DNA from: Candidatus Tharpella sp.
GTDB taxonomy: Bacteria > Desulfobacterota > Anaeroferrophillalia > Anaeroferrophillales > Tharpellaceae
DNA length: 6,328 bases
Reading direction: 5' to 3'
Assembly: GCA_021163565.1 (NCBI GenBank)
Contig: JAGGTT010000019.1
Span: forward strand, 1 to 6,328
Shown: positions 1 to 5,360 of the stretch, in pieces
How positions within the stretch are numbered: the first letter of the stretch is position 1
Layout of the letters: every line of letters starts with the position of its first letter
Notes under the pieces: generated by a model
The model's input: the letters and a program-made list of their open reading frames with translations, nothing else
What the model was told of the DNA's origin: nothing
Database searches by the model: none
Made by a program: the position numbers and the translations under genes

Positions 1-477
1 GCGGTTTCTACGATTGAGGCAACTGTCGAGGCGGTTGATCATGAGACCCGGATGGTGACACTAAAAGGCCCGGATGGTAAAAGTGTTACTATCGAGGTCC
101 AAGATCATGTCAAAAATTTTGCCCAGGTGGAAGTTGGAGATGTACTCTCAATTGATTATATAGAGTCCATTGAAATACAGGTTTTTGCTCCTGGTGTGGT
201 TCAGCCTGGTACAACTGCAGTCGTGGCTGCGGCCAAGGCTAAGCCCGGTCAAAAACCGGGAGTGGTGGCGGTCCAGGAAGTTGCTGTGGCAACAACCATA
301 GTTGCTATAGATAAAGATACGCAGATGGTTACCCTGAAAGGAGCCGATGGGGAGACCAAGACAGTTAAAGCCCGTAATCCGGAAAATTTGGCCAAAGTTA
401 AAGTCGGTGATAATGTATTGATCACCTACAGTGCTGCTTTGGGGATGAGTGTGGACAAGAAAACAGCTGAAAAATAG
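1..477 (+). CDS. Two-repeat beta-rich protein, 5' partial, function unknown
   Basis: The reading frame is open from base 1, so the N-terminus (and any signal peptide) lies outside the window. The ATG at base 52 falls inside the first repeat and is probably not the true start. The visible 158 residues hold two copies of a module of about 57 residues: V-T-L-K-G-x-D-G, then an Asn/Lys-rich segment, then a V-G-D-x-(V/L)-x-I-x-Y strand. They are joined by a flexible linker rich in Ala, Val, Pro and Lys (about residues 63-93). The alternating hydrophobic pattern suggests small beta-barrel or sandwich modules. The gene ends 44 bases before the ATG of the porin-like gene and shares its strand. Similar small repeat proteins are common in diderm envelopes, but I do not recognise a named family and assign no function. 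Secretion is an inference from context only. Confidence 0.75.
   Translation, partial: AVSTIEATVEAVDHETRMVTLKGPDGKSVTIEVQDHVKNFAQVEVGDVLSIDYIESIEIQVFAPGVVQPGTTAVVAAAKAKPGQKPGVVAVQEVAVATTIVAIDKDTQMVTLKGADGETKTVKARNPENLAKVKVGDNVLITYSAALGMSVDKKTAEK
13..183 (+). repeat. Protein-level tandem repeat, unit 1
   Basis: First copy of the internal duplication in the 5' partial gene. The anchor motif V-T-L-K-G-P-D-G begins at base 55 and the closing motif V-G-D-V-L-S-I-D-Y lies near the end. It aligns with unit 2 over the whole length with a one-residue length difference. The similarity is at protein level; the DNA copies have diverged. Confidence 0.7.
286..453 (+). repeat. Protein-level tandem repeat, unit 2
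   Basis: Second copy of the internal duplication. The anchor V-T-L-K-G-A-D-G begins at base 328, 273 bases after its counterpart, and the closing motif is V-G-D-N-V-L-I-T-Y. The preceding D-K-D-T-Q-M matches D-H-E-T-R-M in unit 1. Confidence 0.7.
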
Positions 478-511
478 AACGATTGTTGGATGGCAGTTTA
501 ATTTTAGGTAT

Positions 512-518
512 GGAGGAG
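512..518 (+). promoter_or_regulatory. Ribosome binding site of porin-like gene
   Basis: GGAGGAG lies 3 bases before the ATG at 522 (5 bases if only GGAGG pairs). It selects ATG 522 over the upstream in-frame TTG at 483 and over ATG 510, which would overlap this site. The signal peptide also fits a start at 522. Confidence 0.75.
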
Positions 519-521
519 AAA

Positions 522-1325
522 ATGGTAAAATTTTGGCAACGCACTCTGGGGATCGCAATTTTAGTTATGTTTACTGTTGTTATGGTTCAGGCGTCAGCTC
601 GCGCCGAGGAACCCACGGTAAGTGTTGATGCCGAACTCACACTTATCAGCCAATATAACTGGCGGGGGATGGTGCTGAATGAGGATCTCTCCTTTCAATC
701 GTCTTTGACAGTGGCTAAGGGAGGGTTCTCCTTTAATGTGTGGGGGCAGATGGATCTCACCGATTTTGGTGAAGATGAGTGTCACTATACTGACGATTGT
801 GACAGTCGTGCCTGGCAATTTACTGAGATTGATTTTGTTCTAGACTATAGCCACTCTTTTGGCAAATTTACGGTCGGAACCGGGATTATCTTTTACGAGT
901 TTCCTAACTGGGATCATTCGGAGGATACGCATGAGGTCTATCTTGCTATGTCTTACGACTGTCTGTTGCAGCCGGCCCTGACCATCTATTACGATTTTGA
1001 CGAAGTTGAAGCTTTTTATCTGAATCTTGCAGTTGGTCATTCGTTTTCGATTAATGACAAGTTTAGTGTAGATCTCTCCAGCAGTATCGGTTGGGGTGAC
1101 AGCGATTTCAGTGAGTACAATTTCGGTGAGGATAGCAGTGCTCTGATAGATTTCAACATTGGGGTTTCCGCGCCCTACAAGCTCACCAATAACATTACAA
1201 TCAGCCCGGTACTGATGTTTAGTTCAATAGTCGATTCAGATAATCGCGACAGTGTTGACGATCGGGACTACTGTGACAACACTGATAATGTCTACGGCGG
1301 ACTCACATTAGCCTACTCATTTTAA
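522..1325 (+). CDS. Acidic outer-membrane beta-barrel protein, TorF-like putative porin
   Basis: This is a 267-residue protein starting at the ATG with the best ribosome binding site. Residues 1-28 form a Sec signal peptide: K3/R7 n-region, hydrophobic core, and A-R-A before an E-E start of the mature chain. The mature part has alternating amphipathic strands rich in aromatic residues, with an early S-Q-Y-N-W-R-G-M motif like the S-x-Y-x-x-R-G of the TorF/TIGR02001 putative porin family, followed by a G-x-x-F-x-x-W-x-x strand. It ends in A-Y-S-F with a C-terminal Phe, the usual signal for beta-barrel assembly. About 240 mature residues suit a 10-12 strand barrel. It is strikingly acidic: I count 43 Asp/Glu against 8 Lys/Arg after the signal. 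It carries four cysteines (C87, C93, C147, C251). As first complete gene before a transporter and an exported lyase, it may admit a cationic substrate. The family assignment is by pattern, so the exact family is uncertain. Confidence 0.75.
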   Translation: MVKFWQRTLGIAILVMFTVVMVQASARAEEPTVSVDAELTLISQYNWRGMVLNEDLSFQSSLTVAKGGFSFNVWGQMDLTDFGEDECHYTDDCDSRAWQFTEIDFVLDYSHSFGKFTVGTGIIFYEFPNWDHSEDTHEVYLAMSYDCLLQPALTIYYDFDEVEAFYLNLAVGHSFSINDKFSVDLSSSIGWGDSDFSEYNFGEDSSALIDFNIGVSAPYKLTNNITISPVLMFSSIVDSDNRDSVDDRDYCDNTDNVYGGLTLAYSF

Positions 1326-1356
1326 TGGCGGGCTGGCAGTGAGTTTTTCTTTCTAC

Positions 1357-1361
1357 AAAGG
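1357..1361 (+). promoter_or_regulatory. Weak ribosome binding site of the AspT-like gene
   Basis: AAAGG lies 9 bases before a TTG at 1371 and 12 bases before the ATG at 1374. The spacing favours TTG while codon preference favours ATG. The two products differ by one residue, so the choice has no functional weight. Confidence 0.4.
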
Positions 1362-1373
1362 TATTATTGATTG

Positions 1374-3035
1374 ATGTTGACAAATATTTACCATACCTTC
1401 CAGAATCAGCCGGTGTTGACTCTTTTTGTGATTATCGGTATGGGTTATCTCATCGGTAATCTTAGAGTTGGCAGTTTTTCACTGGGTCCGGTCGCCGGGG
1501 TGCTGTTTGCCGGGCTCTTTTTTGGTCATTTCGGCTTTAAGATGTCACCCGGTGCCCAGTCAGTTGGTTTTGCCCTGTTTATCTTTTCGGTGGGTTACCA
1601 GGCCGGCCCGCGTTTTTTTGATGTTTTGATGGAAGATGGGGTGAAATATTTTCTTCTCGCCCTGGTTATTGCTCTGAGCGGATTTTCCGTGGCCGTTCTG
1701 GCGACCAAAATATTACAGCTTGAACCGGGAACCTCAGCTGGATTGCTGGCTGGGGGACTGACGAGCTCGCCGACTCTGGCAGCAGCTCAGGAGGCCATAC
1801 GGGCCGGCAGTGTCACTCCTCCCGGGGGCTTATCGGCCGATGAAATTATCGGCAATATCACAACCGGTTATGCCATCACCTACATATTTGGTCTGGCCGG
1901 TCTGATTGCAATTATCAAAGTGTTGCCGGGCTTGCTCGGTATCGATTTGAAAAAAGAAGCTAAAGAGCTTGAAGGAAAAGATAGAGGCGGTGCGACAGCT
2001 TCAGTGACGGATATTACCGTTCGTGCCTACCGGGTTACTAATCAAGAGTTTACCAAAATACCGGTTTCCAAGTTACGGGAAAAGTATTGGGATGGAGTCG
2101 CCGTGGTGCGGCTCCATCGGGATGGTGAGCTGGTTGCTCCGGGAACGGTTGATTATCTGCAAATTGGTGATGAGATTCTTATTCTGGCCGGGATCGAATT
2201 TTTTTCGGATGAGTTGAAAGCGATTGGTGAAGAGATCACGGCCGAAAAATATACTCCGGGTTTGTTTGATTCGGCCCAAGTCGTGGTTACCAATAAAAAG
2301 ATCGTCGGCAAGACCCTTGGTGAACTTAACCTGGCCCGTACTTTTGGTGTCTTTCTGGTTAGTGTAAAACGGATGCGGATTGATATCCAAAAAAATCCCC
2401 AGCTGAAACTTAGAAAAGGTGATATTCTCAAGGTAACCGGCCCGGCCGCTCATATCGATCTGATGGGTCAGGAACTTGGGGTTGTTGACCGTGATGTGGC
2501 GGAGACCGATATGATTACCTTTGCCTTCGGCATTGTCGCCGGCGTGGTTCTGGGCCTTTTTTCGGTGAAAATCGGTGGGGTTTCCGTCGGGCTCGGCTCG
2601 GCTGGTGGTTTACTGACCTCAGGGCTTATCATCGGCTTTCTCCGTTCGGTCCGCCCCACTTTTGGGCGTTTGCCCGATGCTGCCCGCTGGATCTTTATGG
2701 AGTTCGGACTGCTTATTTTTATGGCTGGAGTCGGTCTGCGGGCCGGTGGCGATATTATAGAGACCTTTATTAATGCCGGGCCGAAACTGATTATTGCCGG
2801 GATCATGGTTACGCTTATTCCGGTGTTTTTGGGGTATCTCTTTGGCCGCAAGGTTCTAAAGCTTCCTGCAGTCTTACTTTTGGGTGCGATCACCGGATCG
2901 ATGACCAGTGGCGCTTCATTGAGTGTCGTCACCGCGGCCGCAGACAGTGATGTCCCGGCCTTGGGTTATACCGGAGCCTATGCTTTTGCCAATGTCTTAC
3001 TGACAGTGGCGGGCAGTGTTATTTTATTGTTTTAA
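1374..3035 (+). CDS. AspT/YidE/YbjL-family (AAEx) membrane transporter with two TrkA_C domains
   Basis: This is an inner-membrane transporter of 553 residues, close to the length of E. coli YidE and of aspartate:alanine antiporter AspT. Layout: a first hydrophobic half (about residues 1-192); a soluble loop with two TrkA_C (RCK_C) domains at about 214-285 and 299-372; a second hydrophobic half (about 386-553). The two halves are the inverted duplication typical of the family. Hallmarks include S-V-G-F-A-L-F-I-F-S-V-G-Y-Q-A-G-P, G-L-L-A-G-G-L-T-S-S-P-T-L (T130-L135) and a T-T-G-Y-A-I-T-Y-I-F-G segment. In the second half the matching motif reads M-T-S-G-A-S-L (510-516), without the usual proline. 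AspT exchanges aspartate for alanine; substrates of most relatives are unknown, and here I infer only an organic anion or amino compound linked to the downstream pathway. It begins 48 bases after the porin-like gene and ends 32 bases before the lyase, consistent with cotranscription. Confidence 0.88.
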   Translation: MLTNIYHTFQNQPVLTLFVIIGMGYLIGNLRVGSFSLGPVAGVLFAGLFFGHFGFKMSPGAQSVGFALFIFSVGYQAGPRFFDVLMEDGVKYFLLALVIALSGFSVAVLATKILQLEPGTSAGLLAGGLTSSPTLAAAQEAIRAGSVTPPGGLSADEIIGNITTGYAITYIFGLAGLIAIIKVLPGLLGIDLKKEAKELEGKDRGGATASVTDITVRAYRVTNQEFTKIPVSKLREKYWDGVAVVRLHRDGELVAPGTVDYLQIGDEILILAGIEFFSDELKAIGEEITAEKYTPGLFDSAQVVVTNKKIVGKTLGELNLARTFGVFLVSVKRMRIDIQKNPQLKLRKGDILKVTGPAAHIDLMGQELGVVDRDVAETDMITFAFGIVAGVVLGLFSVKIGGVSVGLGSAGGLLTSGLIIGFLRSVRPTFGRLPDAARWIFMEFGLLIFMAGVGLRAGGDIIETFINAGPKLIIAGIMVTLIPVFLGYLFGRKVLKLPAVLLLGAITGSMTSGASLSVVTAAADSDVPALGYTGAYAFANVLLTVAGSVILLF

Positions 3036-3057
3036 CAGTGTAAAAACAACTAAAAAA

Positions 3058-3061
3058 GGAG
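3058..3061 (+). promoter_or_regulatory. Ribosome binding site of EutB-EutC fusion
   Basis: GGAG, extended upstream by an A-rich run, lies 6 bases before the ATG at 3068. This decides the start: the in-frame TTG at 3062 directly abuts the site and cannot be used well. It confirms that the hydrophobic N-terminus is part of the translated product. Confidence 0.75.
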
Positions 3062-3067
3062 TTGGCT

Positions 3068-3139
3068 ATGAAAAAAATTATCGGGATCTTTGGGCTGTTT
3101 TTTTTAATGACCTTTTCTCTCCCTTCCCTGGGTGGGGCG
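3068..3139 (+). other. Predicted Sec signal peptide of the EutB-EutC fusion
   Basis: The first 24 codons encode two lysines, a continuous hydrophobic stretch (I-I-G-I-F-G-L-F-F-L-M) and a polar end, L-P-S-L-G-G-A, suitable for signal peptidase I. There is no lipobox cysteine and no twin-arginine motif. The segment precedes the start of EutB homology, so it is an addition rather than part of the enzyme fold. Retention as an uncleaved anchor is an alternative. Confidence 0.8.
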
Positions 3140-5332
3140 GTGACCATTGAAGGCGTCAAAACCGGTGAAGATGTCTTTGCTTATGTCAGCCGGATAAAGG
3201 GTAAATTTGATCAAACCCTCTACCAGCAGGTCATGGGGGCTGCCAATGCTTTCAAAGAGGGTGATGCCACGATCAAGGTCGCGGCCGATAATGAGACGAC
3301 CCGGGTTTATGCGCGGATGCTGCTGACCAACACTAAAATCGGCGATGTTCACGAGCACCCGCTTTTTGTTGACGGTCTGCAGAAACTAATCTGGCAGACT
3401 ACCGATAAGGCCCAGTATGAAAAAGTCAAGGGTATGACTTTGGGCGAGCTCAAGACTTTTCTTTTGACCCGGAGTGAGGATGACATCAAAGGGATTATGC
3501 ACGGCCTTAACAGTGATGTCATTGCCTGTATGCCTAAACTCATGAGTAATGCCGAACTTACCGCACTGGGCCAGAAAGTTTTTAACCCGCTGCCGGGTTC
3601 TAAAATGGGTTCTAAAGGTTATCTAAGTGCCCGGATTCAGCCTAATTCACCGACCGATAATGCCGATGATGTCCGTTGGCAGGTTTTTAATGCTTTCTCT
3701 TTTGCCGTTGGTGATTTGGTTTTAGGTAATAATCCGGTTGACAGCAGCGCTAAGAGTGTTTTGTCGGTTGAAAATACGCTCTCCGATGTGATCAAAGTTT
3801 TTGGCTTAGAAGAGATTATGCCCTGGTGTGTACTCTCCCATATCGATGTCCAGGCCGAAGTCGAAAAGAAACATCCCGGTTCAACCGCTCTCTGGTTTCA
3901 GAGTCTGGCCGGTTGTGATCAGGCGAATAAGACCTTCGATCTTACCAATAAAAAGATGATAGATTACGCCAAGTCTCGTAAAGGTCAGCGCTATGGACTC
4001 TATTTTGAGACCGGTCAGGGGGCTGATTTCACCAACGGTGCCGGTAACGGTTTCGATATGGTTGTGCATGAGTCGCGTAAATATGGTTTCTCCCGGGCTC
4101 TGAATCAGGAGTTGGAAAAAGTTCAGACGAAAGGGCCCTGGCTCCATCTCAACGATGTTGCCGGTTTTATCGGACCTGAAGTTTTTACCTCAAGAGAACA
4201 ACTGGTACGTTGCTGTCTCGAAGATATTGCCATGGGTAAACTGCATGGTTTGACCTTGGGGCTTGATATCTGTTCGACCCTGCATATGACCGTTACTCTC
4301 GATGACCTCGAGTGGTGTCAGGATCAGATTGTTCCGGCCTGCCCGGCTTATCTGATGGCCTTGCCGACTCGTAATGATCCCATGCTCAGCTACTTGACCA
4401 CCAGTTTTCAGGATCATGTCCGTATTCGGGAAAAATTTGGTTTCAAAATTAATGATGCGATGTGGGATTTCTACAAACGCATTAAAGTTATTGATGATAA
4501 GGGTGAATTTACTGAACATGCCGGTGATCCGGTCTGGGTCTACTATCAGTATTGTCTTGCCAAAGGTGACAAACGTTCGCAAAAAGAGATCTATGCCGAA
4601 GGTAACCAGAAAGTCAAAGAGGTGGTTGGACGTGGGGTTGACCTGGCTTTAGGCTATGGGGATAAGGTTTACGAGATCGAACCTGAGCTTAATAAACGGA
4701 TTCATGCCCTCTACGATGATGCCAAAGTCTCGCTCTGGGCTGAGTTTACACCGGAATTTGTCAAAACTATTCCCAACGCTCTTGAAATTACGACTAAATC
4801 CCAGGATCGGGAACAGTATATCGCCGATCCCGCCAGTGGCGAAGAGTTGAGTGACGCGGCGGTTGCGACTTTAGAGAAACTACGTTCCTCCTGGAATGGC
4901 AAGAATCCTGATGTCCAGATTATTATCTCCGATGGTCTTAATGCTAAGGCCATTATGGATAAAGGTCACGTCCTGCCCTATCTTGAGGTTTTGCAAAAAG
5001 ATCTTAAAGCTGCCGGTTTAAGTGTTTCACAAAAAACGCTTGTCGTCACCACCGGTCGCGTACGGGCCGGTTATAAAGTTGGTAATGTGCTTTTTGCCAA
5101 AGGTGATGCGGGCAAAGATGCAACCATTATTCATGTGATTGGTGAACGTCCGGGTAGTGGTCATCACAATTTTTCCGTTTATATCGCCTCGCCCAAGGGT
5201 AAGGTCTGGCAGGATAAGAAGGTTGACCATGATATCGTCAGGGTTATCTCCGGGATCTCCGATACGGCTTTAACCCCGGATAAAGCTGCGACCGAAACCG
5301 TGCGTTTAGTGAAGAAAATAAACGCTCGCTAG
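3068..5332 (+). CDS. Exported EutB-EutC fusion, ethanolamine ammonia-lyase-like
   Basis: This 754-residue protein joins both subunits of adenosylcobalamin-dependent ethanolamine ammonia-lyase, which converts ethanolamine to acetaldehyde and ammonia. Residues 1-24 look like a Sec signal peptide (K2-K3, a core of about 15 hydrophobic residues, then L-G-G-A), followed by V-T-I-E-G. The EutB part spans about 29-495. From remembered E. coli EutB numbering, the substrate-binding residues R160, Q162, N193, E287 and D362 correspond to R189, Q191, N222, E314 and D400. The flanking motifs A-R-I-Q-P-N, L-Y-F-E-T-G-Q-G and G-F-I-G-P-E are kept. An insertion of 11 residues lies between E314 and F367. A short linker leads to an EutC-like part (about 520-754) with N-P-D-V-Q-I-I-I-S-D-G-L (613-624), T-G-R-V-R (662-666) and I-G-E-R-P-G-S-G (691-698); its N-terminal G-R-A-G-type motif is altered to G-Y-G-D. 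Canonical EutB and EutC are separate, cytoplasmic proteins without signal peptides. Family assignment is firm; periplasmic location and substrate are inferred. A relative acting on another amino alcohol is possible. Confidence 0.9.
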   Translation: MKKIIGIFGLFFLMTFSLPSLGGAVTIEGVKTGEDVFAYVSRIKGKFDQTLYQQVMGAANAFKEGDATIKVAADNETTRVYARMLLTNTKIGDVHEHPLFVDGLQKLIWQTTDKAQYEKVKGMTLGELKTFLLTRSEDDIKGIMHGLNSDVIACMPKLMSNAELTALGQKVFNPLPGSKMGSKGYLSARIQPNSPTDNADDVRWQVFNAFSFAVGDLVLGNNPVDSSAKSVLSVENTLSDVIKVFGLEEIMPWCVLSHIDVQAEVEKKHPGSTALWFQSLAGCDQANKTFDLTNKKMIDYAKSRKGQRYGLYFETGQGADFTNGAGNGFDMVVHESRKYGFSRALNQELEKVQTKGPWLHLNDVAGFIGPEVFTSREQLVRCCLEDIAMGKLHGLTLGLDICSTLHMTVTLDDLEWCQDQIVPACPAYLMALPTRNDPMLSYLTTSFQDHVRIREKFGFKINDAMWDFYKRIKVIDDKGEFTEHAGDPVWVYYQYCLAKGDKRSQKEIYAEGNQKVKEVVGRGVDLALGYGDKVYEIEPELNKRIHALYDDAKVSLWAEFTPEFVKTIPNALEITTKSQDREQYIADPASGEELSDAAVATLEKLRSSWNGKNPDVQIIISDGLNAKAIMDKGHVLPYLEVLQKDLKAAGLSVSQKTLVVTTGRVRAGYKVGNVLFAKGDAGKDATIIHVIGERPGSGHHNFSVYIASPKGKVWQDKKVDHDIVRVISGISDTALTPDKAATETVRLVKKINAR

Positions 5333-5345
5333 TTATTACCATACT

Positions 5346-5352
5346 AAAGGAG
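5346..5352 (+). promoter_or_regulatory. Ribosome binding site of the AOR gene
   Basis: AAAGGAG lies 8 bases before the ATG at 5361, a strong site at ideal spacing. It lies in the 28-base gap after the lyase stop codon, favouring translation from a shared transcript. Confidence 0.8.
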
Positions 5353-5360
5353 CAAGAATT

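Noticed and set aside
478..521. Possible promoter before the porin-like gene (TTGTTG and TTTAAT boxes)
   Set aside because: The two boxes are only about 8 bases apart, so they do not form a usable -35/-10 pair.
483..521. N-terminal extension of the porin-like gene from TTG 483
   Set aside because: There is no ribosome binding site before it, and it would place 13 extra residues ahead of a normal signal peptide.
1315..1350. Possible terminator: ACTCATT (1315-1321) can pair with AGTGAGT (1338-1344), followed by a T-rich run
   Set aside because: Only seven pairs including a G-T pair, a loop of 16 bases, no G+C-rich stem, and it overlaps the stop codon of the porin-like gene. Too weak to call; at most a leaky site.
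2468..2932. Long open frame on the - strand inside the transporter gene (154 codons)
   Set aside because: Its product is Pro/Ser/Thr-rich without recognisable domains, and the + strand frame here encodes conserved membrane segments. It is an antisense shadow.
3027..3049. Inverted repeat TTGTTTT / AAAACAA with a 9-base loop at the end of the transporter gene
   Set aside because: A single G-C pair, no T-run after it and a stop codon inside; likely chance in A+T-rich spacer sequence.
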